This document shows positions 24,647 through 34,239 of a DNA stretch of 64,000 nucleotides, piece after piece. Position 1 is the stretch's first letter. Each line of letters starts with the position of its first letter. Under the pieces are notes generated by a model. It made no database searches, was not told the DNA's origin, and saw nothing but the letters and a program-made list of their open reading frames with translations. Source of the DNA: Burkholderia sp. SRS-46 (GTDB lineage: Bacteria > Pseudomonadota > Gammaproteobacteria > Burkholderiales > Burkholderiaceae); NCBI RefSeq assembly GCF_004343775.1, contig NZ_PTXL01000001.1, forward strand, positions 744,001 through 808,000, written 5' to 3'. The position numbers and the translations under genes were made by a program.

Positions 24647-26953
24647 ATGAAGCCGGGCGCGTCGTTTCTCGTTTCGATCGCGGCCGCGGCCGGCACCTTC
24701 TATGCCACCTGCCTGCCGGCCGCCACGCAGACGTCGCCCGGCCCGGCGCCGGCCGCGGTTCCGACCCCGGCTTCGGCACTCGCCGCCACCGCGCCCGCGG
24801 ATGCGGCGGGCGGGCCGTCCGCCGGCCGGCTCGCGACCAGCGTGCACCTGCCGTTCGCGAAGCTCGGCGCCTTCGATCCGCTGCGCCTGCGCGGCGCGGA
24901 CGACGCGCGCACCATCCACGCCGGCGTGCGGCTCGACCGCGTGGTCACCGGCGCGCGGTTGCGCCTGACCTACGCGTATTCGCCGTCGCTGGTGTTCCCG
25001 ATGTCGCACCTGAAGGTGCTGGTCAACGGCGAGGTGGTCGCGACCGTGCCGTTCGACCCACCGCGCGCGGGCAAGATGGTCACGCAGGACATCCCGATCG
25101 ATCCCCGCTATTTCTCCGATTTCAACCAGATCGGCCTGCGCCTGATCGCGCACTACACGCTCGACCACTGCGAAGACCCGATGAATTCGGCGCTGTGGGC
25201 GGACGTGAGCCCGACCAGCGAGCTGATCCTCGACGAGACGCCGGTGCGGCTGCCGAACGATCTCGCGCTGCTGCCCGCGCCGTTCTTCGATCGCCGCGAC
25301 AACGGGCTGCTGCGCCTGCCGTTCGTGCTGCCCGCGACGCCCGACACGGCGACGCTCCGGAGCGCGGGCGTGCTCGCGTCGTGGTTCGGCGCGCTCGCGG
25401 ATTACCGCCACGCGCGCTTCCCGGTATCGACCGCGTTGCCGGCGAACGACAACGCGGTGCTGATCGCCCCCGTCGCGGCGCTGCCGCCGGGCCTCGCGCT
25501 GCCGTCCGTCAACGGCCCGACGCTGGCGGTCACCGACAACCCGGCCGCGCCCGACCGGAAGGTGCTGGTCGTCACCGGCCGTTCGGCGGCGGAAGTCGAC
25601 GATGCGGTCGCGGCGCTGGTGCTCGGCCGCGCGGCGCTGTCGGGGCCGTCGGCGACGGTCGCGCACGTCGACCTCGGCGCGCCGCGCAAGCCGTACGACG
25701 CGCCGCGCTGGCTGCCGGTCGACCGGCCGATCGCGTTCCGCGAGCTGGTCGGCGACCCGCGCGAGCTCGAGGTGCGCGGCACCTCGCCGGACGCGATCCG
25801 GCTGAACCTGCGGGTGCCGGCCGACCTGCATTCGTGGAACGGCTCGGGCGTGCCGATCACGCTGCGCTACCGCTACACGGCGCCGACCGTGCAGGACAAT
25901 TCGACGCTCGCGGTCGAGATCAACGACCAGCTCGTGAAGTCGTACCGGCTCGGGCCATCCAACGCCGAGGACGCGCGCGGCCGCATGCAGCTGCCGCTGC
26001 TGTCGGTGCCGGAAGGCCGCGTGACGAGCGACGTCGACATTCCGGCGTTCCGCGTCGGCAGCGGCAACCAGCTGCAGTTCCGCTTCACGCTCGATTCGCA
26101 GAAGACGGGCCTGTGCTCGAGCACCGCCACCGAGCCGCAGCGCGCGGCGATCGACCCCGATTCGACGATCGACTTCTCGCACTTCGTCCACTACGCGCAG
26201 CTGCCGAACCTCGCCTATTTCGCGAACAGCGGCTTCCCGTTCACGCGCTTCGCGGACCTGTCGCAGACCGCCGTCGTGGTCGCCGACCGGCCGTCGCCGC
26301 AGGAGCTCGAGGCCTACCTGACGATGCTCGGCCACATGGGTCAGTGGACCGGCTTCCCGGCACTGCGCGTGCAGGTTGCGCGGCCGGGCGAGGTGGAGGC
26401 GCTGGCCGGCAAGAAGGATCTGCTCGTGGTCGACGGCGCACCGTCGCTGCCGCTGCTCGAACGCTGGCGCGCGGCGCTGCCGCTGTCGTTCGGCGAGCAG
26501 GGCGGCGCGGGCGGCACGCGGGTCGCGTTCACGGTGAAGGAGCGCTGGCGCAACGGCGTCGGCATGGCCGAAGGCGGCGCGCGCATCGAGCAGACCGGCT
26601 CGCTCGCGGCGCTGCTCGGCTTCGAGCTGCCGGGCAGCCGCGGCCGCAGCGTCGTCGCGCTGACCGCGACCGACCCGGCGCGCCTCGGCAGCGTGCTCGA
26701 CGTGTTCGAGAACGCGGGGCTCGTGGCGCAGCTGCAGGGCGACCTCGCGCTGGTGCGGCCGGGATCGGTCGACAGCATGCGCGTCGGTGATCCGTACGTG
26801 GTCGGCTTCGTGCCGTGGTATGCGCGGCTCTGGACGCACGCGGCGCGGCATCCGGTCGCGCTCGGCGCGGTGGGCGTCGTCGCCGGGCTGCTGCTCGCGC
26901 TCGGCGCGTTCAGCGTGCTGCAAAGGATTGCCGCGCGGCGACGGGGGATGTGA
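24647..26953 (+). CDS. bcsB: Cellulose synthase periplasmic regulatory subunit BcsB
   Basis: A 768-residue protein anchored by one C-terminal helix (HPVALGAVGVVAGLLLALGA), with a signal peptide at the start. BcsB pairs with BcsA and guides the nascent glucan through the periplasm. Family-typical stretches are VHLPFAKLGAFDPLRLRG, PIDPRYFSDFNQIGLRLIAHY with the conserved Cys in LDHCEDPMNS, and LDSQKTGLCSSTATEPQRAAIDP-like text in the second half. GGAG at 24637-24640 supports the ATG at 24647; the frame upstream is not protein-like. First gene of the bcs operon; bcsZ starts 3 bp after it. Confidence 0.95.
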   Translation: MKPGASFLVSIAAAAGTFYATCLPAATQTSPGPAPAAVPTPASALAATAPADAAGGPSAGRLATSVHLPFAKLGAFDPLRLRGADDARTIHAGVRLDRVVTGARLRLTYAYSPSLVFPMSHLKVLVNGEVVATVPFDPPRAGKMVTQDIPIDPRYFSDFNQIGLRLIAHYTLDHCEDPMNSALWADVSPTSELILDETPVRLPNDLALLPAPFFDRRDNGLLRLPFVLPATPDTATLRSAGVLASWFGALADYRHARFPVSTALPANDNAVLIAPVAALPPGLALPSVNGPTLAVTDNPAAPDRKVLVVTGRSAAEVDDAVAALVLGRAALSGPSATVAHVDLGAPRKPYDAPRWLPVDRPIAFRELVGDPRELEVRGTSPDAIRLNLRVPADLHSWNGSGVPITLRYRYTAPTVQDNSTLAVEINDQLVKSYRLGPSNAEDARGRMQLPLLSVPEGRVTSDVDIPAFRVGSGNQLQFRFTLDSQKTGLCSSTATEPQRAAIDPDSTIDFSHFVHYAQLPNLAYFANSGFPFTRFADLSQTAVVVADRPSPQELEAYLTMLGHMGQWTGFPALRVQVARPGEVEALAGKKDLLVVDGAPSLPLLERWRAALPLSFGEQGGAGGTRVAFTVKERWRNGVGMAEGGARIEQTGSLAALLGFELPGSRGRSVVALTATDPARLGSVLDVFENAGLVAQLQGDLALVRPGSVDSMRVGDPYVVGFVPWYARLWTHAARHPVALGAVGVVAGLLLALGAFSVLQRIAARRRGM

Positions 26954-26956
26954 CGG

Positions 26957-28174
26957 ATGGTGCAGGCAACGGCAGGGCGGCGGGTGAGTCGGCCGGCGCG
27001 CCGCGCCGCCATGGCGCTCGCGCTGACGCTGGCGCTGGCCGCGTCGACAGCGGGCGCGGCGGGTGCGCCCGCCACGGGCCAGGACGCCGCCGGCGCGGCC
27101 TGCGGCGCCGCGTGGCCGCGCTGGGATGCGTTCAAGCGCGATTTCGTGTCGGCCGACGGCCGGGTGATCGACGTCGGCTCGGCCGATTCGCGCACCGTAT
27201 CCGAAGGGCAGGCGTACGGGCTGTTCTTCGCGCTCGTCGCGAACGACCGGCGCGGGTTCGACACGATCCTCGGCTGGACCGAGAACAATCTCGCGCAGGG
27301 CGACCTCACCGCGCACCTGCCCGCATGGCTGTGGGGCCGCGCGGCGGACGGCGCATGGCGCGTGCTCGATGCGAACGCCGCGTCGGACGCCGATCTGTGG
27401 ATCGCGTACGCGCTCGTCGAGGCGGGCCGCCTGTGGCATGAGCGCAGCTACACCGCGCGCGGCGCGCTGCTCGCGAAGCGCGTGCTCGACGACGAGACGG
27501 CCAGCGTGCCGGGCCTCGGGCTCACGCTGCTGCCGGGGCCGGTCGGGTTCCGGCTCGCGAACGACCAGTGGCGCGTGAATCCGAGCTATTCGCCGCCGCA
27601 GGTGATCCGCGGCCTCGGTGCGCGGCTGCCGGACGATCGCCGCTGGGCGTCGCTCGCGGCGAGCACCGCTCGCGTGCTGCTCGACACCGCGCCGAAGGGC
27701 TTCTCGCCCGACTGGGCGCTGTACCGCGCGGGCGCGGGTTTCGCGCCCGATCCGGCCACGCATGCCGAAAGCGCGTACAACGCGATTCGCGTGTACCTGT
27801 GGGCCGGCATGCTCGACCCGGCCGATCCGCTCGCCGCGCCGCTGCTCGCACGCTTCGCGCCGTTTGCCGAGCACATCGCCGCGCACGGCGCGCCGCCGGA
27901 GAAGGTCGACACGACGACGGGCGCCGTCGGGCCGAACGACGGCAACGGCGGCTTCTCGGCGGCGGCCGTGCCGTTCCTCGACGCGCGCGGCCAGCGCGCG
28001 CAGGCGGACGCGCAGGCGGCGCGCGTCGATACGCTCGCGCGCCAGTCGCCGCCCGGCTATTACTCGAACGTGCTGGCGCTGTTCGGCCTCGGCTGGCGCG
28101 ACGGGCGCTACCGGTTTGCCGCGGACGGCACGCTGGACGTGCGCTGGAGGGATCGCTCATGCGCCGCCCGCTGA
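26957..28174 (+). CDS. bcsZ: Periplasmic endo-1,4-glucanase BcsZ (GH8)
   Basis: A 405-residue exported enzyme: signal peptide ending about AGAAGA, then the GH8 fold with the catalytic-acid segment VSEGQAYGLFFALVAND and the SDADLWIAYALVEAGRLW segment carrying the partner acid. BcsZ trims cellulose in the periplasm and is needed for proper export in several bacteria. It starts 3 bp after bcsB and its last 16 bp overlap the start of bcsC, so translation is coupled across all three. Confidence 0.94.
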   Translation: MVQATAGRRVSRPARRAAMALALTLALAASTAGAAGAPATGQDAAGAACGAAWPRWDAFKRDFVSADGRVIDVGSADSRTVSEGQAYGLFFALVANDRRGFDTILGWTENNLAQGDLTAHLPAWLWGRAADGAWRVLDANAASDADLWIAYALVEAGRLWHERSYTARGALLAKRVLDDETASVPGLGLTLLPGPVGFRLANDQWRVNPSYSPPQVIRGLGARLPDDRRWASLAASTARVLLDTAPKGFSPDWALYRAGAGFAPDPATHAESAYNAIRVYLWAGMLDPADPLAAPLLARFAPFAEHIAAHGAPPEKVDTTTGAVGPNDGNGGFSAAAVPFLDARGQRAQADAQAARVDTLARQSPPGYYSNVLALFGLGWRDGRYRFAADGTLDVRWRDRSCAAR

Positions 28175-31100
28175 AACGCGCCGCGCCGCACGTGGCCGGT
28201 CTCGCATGGCTCGCGTCGTCGGTCTGCGCGGCGGCGCCGGCCGCGTCCGCACCGATACCCGCGCCGGCCGCCGGCGACGCCACGGACGCGCAGCGGCTGC
28301 TCGCGACCGCGCGCATGTGGGGCGTCAAGCACCGCGACGATCTCGCGCGCGACGCGATCCGCAAGGGGCTGCTGATCGCGCCCGGCGATCCGGCGCTGCT
28401 CGCCGAGCAGGTGCGCGTGCTGCTGCGCCTCGGCGACGCCAAGGGCGCGCAGGCGGCGCTCGTGCGCCTGAAGGTGCAGGCGCCCGGCGCGACGGTGACG
28501 CGCCGGGTCGACGACGAATACCGCGTCGCGACGAGCGGGCGCCAGGAGATGGCGCAGATCCGCCTGTTCGCGCGCAGCGGCCGTTCGGAGGAGGCCGCGC
28601 GGCGCATCGTCGCGCTGTTTCCGAACGGCGCGCCGTCGGGCGCGCTCGGCGCCGAGTACTACCAGATCGTCGCGAACGGCCCGGGCGGCCGCGACGCGGC
28701 GATCGCGGCGCTGCGCCGCGCGGTCGCGGCCGATCCGGAGGACGCTGACGCGGCGCTCGGGCTCGTGAAGCTGCTGAACCAGCGCAGCGAGACGCGCGCG
28801 GAAGCGAACCGGCTCGCCTGGGCGCTCGCGCGGCGCACCGATACCGACCGCACCGAGACGATGGCCGTGTGGCGGCGCGTGCTGCAGTCGGCCGACACCG
28901 ATCCGGCCTACCTCGATTCGATGCGCGCGTACCTCGCGCTGGTGCCGGACGACACCGAGTTCCGCGACAAGGTCGCGTCGATGCAGCAGCAGCGCGACGC
29001 GCAGCGCCGCCTCGAACGCGACCCGAACTACATCGCGCAGCAGCGCGGCCTGCAGGCGCTTGCGCGCGGCGATTTCGCCGTGGCCGATCCGCTGCTCACG
29101 CAGGCCGCGCGCACCCGCGCCGACGATGCGGATGCGGTCGGCGGGCTCGGCCTGCTGCGCCTGCGCGAGGGCCGTCACGACGACGCGCGCGCGCTGTTCG
29201 TGCGCGCCGCGTCGCTCGCGCCGGACCAGCGCGGCAAATGGGACAGCCTCGCGCGCACCGCGCAGTTCTGGGGCCTGCTCGCGCAGGGCCGCGCGGCCGC
29301 TGCCGCCGGACGTCCGCAGGATGCCGAGCGCACAGCGCGGGCCGCGCTCGCGATGCAGCCGGACAGCCCGGACGCGAAGCTGCAGCTTGCCGACGCGCTG
29401 CTCGCGCAGCGCGACTGGGCGCGCGCGGAGCCGCTGCTGCGCGGGCTGCTGGCGGCCCGCGCGCCGAGCATGTCGGTGGTGCGCAGCACCGCGACGCTGT
29501 ACGAGAACACCGGCCGCGCGGACCAGATCGGCCCGCTGCTCGATGCCGTGCAAGGCCGCGTCACCGGCCGCGACGACCGGCGCTCGCTCGACGGCCTGCG
29601 CGCCGACCTGCTCGCGCAGCAGGCGCGCGCGCTGGCCGACAAGGGCGAACGCGGGCCGGCCGCGCAGCGCTACGAGGCCGCGGTGCGCGCGGCGCCCGAC
29701 GCGCCGTGGACCCGTTTCGCGCTCGCGCGGCTGTATCGGGACATGGGCCTGCCGCAGCTCGGCCGCACGGTGATGGACGACGGGCTCGCGCAGGCCGGCA
29801 CGCCGGAGATGCGTTATGCGACGGCGCTGTACCGCAATTCGCTCGACGACGTCGCGGGCGCGCAGGCCGCGCTTGCGCCGGTGCCCGACGCGCAACGCTC
29901 GGACGGCATGCGCGCGCTGGCGCGCAAGCTCGATGCGCAGGGTGCGCTGGCCGATGCGCGCAGCGCGCTCGGGCGCGGCGACCGGGCCGCGTTCGACGCG
30001 GCGCTCGCGCGGGCGCAGGCGTTTGCGCCGGACGATCCCGACATGCTGGCGTCGATCGGCTCGCAGTGGATCGACGCGGGCGAACCCGAACGCGGCCTCG
30101 CGCCGCTGCGCGACTGGATCGCCGCGCATCCGCGCGAGGCCGACGCCGGCGTGCGGCTGCGCTACGGCGACCTGCTCGGCAGCGCGGGGCGCGACGACGC
30201 GCTCGCCGCGTGGCACGACACGCTTCGCCGCGACCCGGCGCTGACGGTCGAGCAGACCGCGCGGCTCGAGGACCAGGCGCTGCGGCTGATCCTGCGCCGC
30301 ACCGACGATGCGATCGCGCAGCAGGACTATGCGCAGGCGCGCCGGCTGCTGGCGGGCGCGAGCCCGGCCGGCCGGGCGGACCAGCGCTACGCGCTCGAAG
30401 TGGCCGATCTCGAACGCGCGCAGGGCCACTACGATGCGGCGCGCGACGCGCTCGCGCCGGTCGTCGCGCGCACGCCCGACGACGCGGACGCGCAGCTCGC
30501 GCTCGCGCGGATCGACGAGGACCGCGGCGATCGCGCGGCGGCGCTGGCGCGGGTGCAGCGCGTGCTCGCCCAAGCGCCCGCCGACGACGTCGATACGCAG
30601 CTGTCGGCGGTGCGCCGGCTCACCGCGCTGCGCCGCGCGGATGACGCGGCCGGGATCACCGGCCGCCTGCGGGAGGTCTACCCGGAACGGCCCGACGTGA
30701 CGGTCGCGGCCGGGCGCGTGGCCGAGGCGCAAGGGCGCTACGACGATGCGGCGTCGCTGTACCAGGCATCGCTCGCGCAGGAGCGCGCGACCGGCGTGGG
30801 CCCGCGCCGCGACGGCCGCACGCCCGCGCAGGCCGCGTTCGCGAGCCTCGAGCAGCGCCGCGACCCGGAAATCGAGATCGGCTGGCTGCCCGCGTACAAG
30901 TCGGGCGACAACGGCGTGTCCGCGTACCGCGCGCAGCAGGTGCCGATCTATATGCAGATGCCGGTGCGCTACGACGGGCATGCGTTCCTGCAGATCGACA
31001 CGGTGCGCCTCGACGCCGGCACGCTCGACACGAGCGACCCGAACGCCTACGCGCTCAACCGGTTCGCGACCTATCCGGGGCTGAACGCGCCGAGCGCGAA

Positions 31101-32016
31101 CCCGCCGGGCTCGCTGAACCAGTCGGCGACGGGCGTCGCGCTCGGCACGGGCTACCGCACGGATGCGTGGCGCTTCGACGTCGGCACGTCGCCGCTCGGT
31201 TTTCCGGTGCACTACCTGGTCGGCGGCGCACGCTACCGGTTCGACGCGGGCCCCGCGAGCTTCTCGGTGAGCGCGTCGCGGCGGCCGGAGACCAGCAGCG
31301 AGCTGTCGTACGCGGGCATGCGCGACCCGTGGACCGGCGCGGTGTGGGGCGGCGTGCGCCGCGACGGCGTGAACCTGCGCGCGTCGGTCGACCTCGGCCG
31401 CACCAACGTATTCGCGGAGCTCGGCGCGGGCGTGCTGAGCGGCCGCAACGTCGAGCGCAACACCGGGGTGACGCTGCGCACCGGCTTCACGGTGCCCGTA
31501 TACGAGCGCGCGACGATGCGGGTGAGCACCGGCCTCGTCGGCAACGCGTGGCATTACGCGCAGAACCTGCGCTACTACACGTACGGGCAGGGCGGCTACT
31601 ACAGCCCGCAGCGCTACCTGTCGCTCGGCGTGCCGATCGAGTGGGCGGGGCGGCGCGACGCGCTGTCGTGGGACCTGACCGTGACGACCGGCGTGTCGAA
31701 CAGCTACGAGCGCGATACGCCATATTTCCCGGTCGGCCTGCCGGCCGGCGCGCACGCGCGTTCCGCGGACGAGCTCGCGCGGCTCGTGTACGGCGGCAGT
31801 TCGACGCGCGGCGTGTCGTTCTCGTATGGCGTGAACGGCATCGTCGAGTACCGGATGAACCCGCACCTGAGCATCGGCGCGCAGGTGCGCATCGACCGCT
31901 CGCACGATTACGCGCCGAGCTCGGGGCTGCTGTACCTGCGCTATGCATTCGACGCGCGCGAGCCGCGCACCGGCCTCGTCACGCCGACGCCGGTGCGGTT
32001 GTATTCGGATTACTAG
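28159..32016 (+). CDS. bcsC: Cellulose export protein BcsC (TPR scaffold plus outer-membrane barrel)
   Basis: A 1285-residue protein. The ATG at 28159 starts a signal peptide (ending near CAAAPAASA) and overlaps bcsZ by 16 bp. Residues about 40-930 consist of tetratricopeptide repeats, seen as recurring A..LYRDMGLPQLGR- and ALARIDEDRGDRAAAL-type helices. The last 330 residues form the BcsC barrel: ASLEQRRDPEIEIGWLPAY, MPVRYDGHAFLQIDTV, and a terminal strand near PVRLYSDY. It carries cellulose across periplasm and outer membrane. Size agrees with other class II systems. Confidence 0.95.
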   Translation: MRRPLKRAAPHVAGLAWLASSVCAAAPAASAPIPAPAAGDATDAQRLLATARMWGVKHRDDLARDAIRKGLLIAPGDPALLAEQVRVLLRLGDAKGAQAALVRLKVQAPGATVTRRVDDEYRVATSGRQEMAQIRLFARSGRSEEAARRIVALFPNGAPSGALGAEYYQIVANGPGGRDAAIAALRRAVAADPEDADAALGLVKLLNQRSETRAEANRLAWALARRTDTDRTETMAVWRRVLQSADTDPAYLDSMRAYLALVPDDTEFRDKVASMQQQRDAQRRLERDPNYIAQQRGLQALARGDFAVADPLLTQAARTRADDADAVGGLGLLRLREGRHDDARALFVRAASLAPDQRGKWDSLARTAQFWGLLAQGRAAAAAGRPQDAERTARAALAMQPDSPDAKLQLADALLAQRDWARAEPLLRGLLAARAPSMSVVRSTATLYENTGRADQIGPLLDAVQGRVTGRDDRRSLDGLRADLLAQQARALADKGERGPAAQRYEAAVRAAPDAPWTRFALARLYRDMGLPQLGRTVMDDGLAQAGTPEMRYATALYRNSLDDVAGAQAALAPVPDAQRSDGMRALARKLDAQGALADARSALGRGDRAAFDAALARAQAFAPDDPDMLASIGSQWIDAGEPERGLAPLRDWIAAHPREADAGVRLRYGDLLGSAGRDDALAAWHDTLRRDPALTVEQTARLEDQALRLILRRTDDAIAQQDYAQARRLLAGASPAGRADQRYALEVADLERAQGHYDAARDALAPVVARTPDDADAQLALARIDEDRGDRAAALARVQRVLAQAPADDVDTQLSAVRRLTALRRADDAAGITGRLREVYPERPDVTVAAGRVAEAQGRYDDAASLYQASLAQERATGVGPRRDGRTPAQAAFASLEQRRDPEIEIGWLPAYKSGDNGVSAYRAQQVPIYMQMPVRYDGHAFLQIDTVRLDAGTLDTSDPNAYALNRFATYPGLNAPSANPPGSLNQSATGVALGTGYRTDAWRFDVGTSPLGFPVHYLVGGARYRFDAGPASFSVSASRRPETSSELSYAGMRDPWTGAVWGGVRRDGVNLRASVDLGRTNVFAELGAGVLSGRNVERNTGVTLRTGFTVPVYERATMRVSTGLVGNAWHYAQNLRYYTYGQGGYYSPQRYLSLGVPIEWAGRRDALSWDLTVTTGVSNSYERDTPYFPVGLPAGAHARSADELARLVYGGSSTRGVSFSYGVNGIVEYRMNPHLSIGAQVRIDRSHDYAPSSGLLYLRYAFDAREPRTGLVTPTPVRLYSDY

Positions 32017-32053
32017 CGTGATGCGTGACTCTGCGTGAAAAGGAAGCCCTAGC

Positions 32054-34021
32054 GTGAACACCGAATTCGAAGCCTCCCGTCCCGCGTTCGGCGCCGCCGG
32101 CGTGTTCGGCCGCCTGCGCGCGCTGCTGCGCATGGGCCCGGCCGACGGTCGCGTGGCGGCGCTGAGCCGGCTCGCGATCGACGGGCTGCCGGACGAGTGG
32201 ACGCAGCTCGAACCGGGCGGCCTGTATGCGATCTACGCGGCCGCGCGCACGACCGCGAGCGACGCGCTCGTGTGGGAAAGCGCGCGCCAGGCGCGCACCC
32301 GCGACGTGACGGTCGTGCTCGCGCGCGATGCCGCGAGCGTCGCCGTGCAGCTGGGCGAACGCGGCTTCGCGGGCGGCGCGATCGCGCCCGGCTGGCCGCG
32401 CAACCTGAACGTGCTCGCGATGCCGCCGGCCGGTACTGCCGGTGCGTCCGCCGCGGCGCACGCGGATGCCGCGCGCGCCGAGCCGGGCCCGTTCGCGCGG
32501 CTGATCGGCGGGTTCCGCGCGATGAAGCGTTTCGGCTTCCGCACCCGCTCGCTGTACTTCGTCGAAGGCGCGGAGCGCTGGTTCAGCTGGCACGACCCGG
32601 TCGCGCTCGCGGAAGAAGGGCGCGCGTTCGCGGACTGGTGCCGGATGCACCGCATCGCGGTCGTGCTGCTGATGAATCCCGAGGACGGGCACGAGGACGC
32701 CGCCGACCCGCACACCGACGATCCGCCGCTCGTGCGCGATGCGCGCCGCACGCGGCGCAGCGGCTTCCACAGCGTCTGCGCGGGTGTGTCGCAACTGCAG
32801 CGCACGCACGGCGAGCTGCTGTGGGTGGTCGATTTCTGGCGCGCGGGCGACGCGCTCGCCGCGGGCGAGGTGCGGCCGCTGCGCTTCGCGCCGAACGGCC
32901 GCCTGTCGGCGATCTTCGATGCCGACACGGTCGTGCAGCCGCGCCAGATGAAGCTCGCGAGCGACGAGGACCGGGTGGTCGTCAGCCGCGCGGTGGTCGA
33001 CGGCGAGCGGTTCGTGCCGCCGCACTGGGAGATCGTCGACGACAACGCGGCGGTGGTCGCGGCGTGCGCGAAGGCGCAGGCGGCCACCGCCGTGTTCGCG
33101 TTCCGCACCCATGCGCAGCTCGAGGCGCTGTGCGCGGCCGTGCATACGTTGCGGCGCCAGTGCGGCGGCGCGCTGAAGATCGCGATCGTCGAGCGCGGCG
33201 AGGTGCTGCGCCACCAGTTCGAGATGCTGGTGCTGAGCGTCGGCGCGAACAGCGTCGTCGGGCGCGACCTGCCGTTCTCGCGGCTGCAGGCCGCGGTGCA
33301 TTCGCTGCACGGCCAGCTGCAGGCGCGGCCGGTGGCGGCCGACTACCGCGTTGCGCTGGCCGCCGCGCTCGGCGACACGGTGCTCGGCTACCTGCCGGTC
33401 GGCGCGTTCTGCCTGCGGATCCGCGCGGTGCTCGATCGCGGCGCGGTGCTCGCGCTGCCGCACACGCTCGTGAAGATGACGCTGCTGCCCGGCGTCGCGC
33501 ACGTCGACGCGCTGCGCCATTGCCTGCCGCGCCGCGCGGGCGACGTGGTGACGGCCGACGCCGAGCACCTGTACGTGTTCCTGTTCGCGTGCGAGCCGGC
33601 CGATGCCGACGAGGCGCTCAAGCGGATCTTCGACGTGCCGGTCGACACGCTGTCCGACCGCATCGTGCGCCTCGGGCATGGCAGCATCGCGGCGGAACTG
33701 AACAAGCTGAAAGCGGAGAACCGGCGCGCGCCGATCGCCGACTACAGCGACCTGTTCGCGGCCGCGCATCCGGCGGGCGGCGCGCGGGCGGAGCCGGACG
33801 ACGCGGCCGACGCGGGCGCGGACCCGGGCGCGGCAGCGGCGACCCAGGTCGCCGCCACGCCGCCGCAGGATGCCGCGCTGCAAGATGCCGCGCCGCCGAC
33901 CGACGCGCCGGCGGAAACCGCCACCGAAGCACCGGCCACGGCCGGCCCGATCCCCGCCGCCGCGCGTGCGCGCGGTGCCACCCGCAGCGCGATGCCGCTG
34001 CGCAAGCCGGAGGCCCCATGA
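32054..34021 (+). CDS. bcsE: BcsE-like regulator of cellulose synthesis (GIL domain)
   Basis: A 655-residue cytoplasmic protein from a GTG start with AAAAGGAAG 8-10 nt upstream. The order suggests a REC-like and NTPase-like N-terminal half (about 20-330) and a GIL domain (about 350-540) with SVGANSVVGRDLPFSRLQ. The C-terminal tail is Ala/Pro-rich and low in complexity. In enterics, BcsE binds c-di-GMP through an RxxD motif in the GIL domain; the aligned position here reads LRHQF, so the Asp seems to be missing. It is followed by bcsF with an ATGA overlap, as expected of a BcsE-BcsF pair. Confidence 0.87.
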   Translation: MNTEFEASRPAFGAAGVFGRLRALLRMGPADGRVAALSRLAIDGLPDEWTQLEPGGLYAIYAAARTTASDALVWESARQARTRDVTVVLARDAASVAVQLGERGFAGGAIAPGWPRNLNVLAMPPAGTAGASAAAHADAARAEPGPFARLIGGFRAMKRFGFRTRSLYFVEGAERWFSWHDPVALAEEGRAFADWCRMHRIAVVLLMNPEDGHEDAADPHTDDPPLVRDARRTRRSGFHSVCAGVSQLQRTHGELLWVVDFWRAGDALAAGEVRPLRFAPNGRLSAIFDADTVVQPRQMKLASDEDRVVVSRAVVDGERFVPPHWEIVDDNAAVVAACAKAQAATAVFAFRTHAQLEALCAAVHTLRRQCGGALKIAIVERGEVLRHQFEMLVLSVGANSVVGRDLPFSRLQAAVHSLHGQLQARPVAADYRVALAAALGDTVLGYLPVGAFCLRIRAVLDRGAVLALPHTLVKMTLLPGVAHVDALRHCLPRRAGDVVTADAEHLYVFLFACEPADADEALKRIFDVPVDTLSDRIVRLGHGSIAAELNKLKAENRRAPIADYSDLFAAAHPAGGARAEPDDAADAGADPGAAAATQVAATPPQDAALQDAAPPTDAPAETATEAPATAGPIPAAARARGATRSAMPLRKPEAP

Positions 34022-34239
34022 TTGCCGACATCGTCATCGGTTTTGTCGTCGGCATCGCGATCGCGGTGCCGGTCTGGCTCGTCGCCCAGCACCTGGGCCT
34101 CGGCCGCGGTTTTCATGCGCCGCGCCGGATCGATCGTCATGACGCGGTGCCATGCGAGATCGTGCCGGTCGCGCTGCGCGGGCGCCTGCTGCCCGATGCC
34201 GCCGACGCCGCTGCCACCGGCCGCGAGGAGGCGCGATGA
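34018..34239 (+). CDS. bcsF: BcsF-like single-helix membrane peptide
   Basis: A 73-residue protein whose ATG overlaps the bcsE stop (ATGA) and whose end overlaps the bcsQ start (GATGA). The N-terminus is a single transmembrane helix (IVIGFVVGIAIAVPVWLVAQ), followed by a basic stretch (RRIDRH) and a soluble tail. E. coli BcsF is a peptide of about 63 residues with the same plan that recruits BcsE to the membrane. Assignment rests on size, topology and position between bcsE and bcsQ. Confidence 0.82.
   Translation: MIADIVIGFVVGIAIAVPVWLVAQHLGLGRGFHAPRRIDRHDAVPCEIVPVALRGRLLPDAADAAATGREEAR

Noticed and set aside
28108-32133. Long minus-strand frame opposite bcsC
   Set aside because: Same cause; the translation lacks protein character and lies fully antisense to a gene with clear domains.
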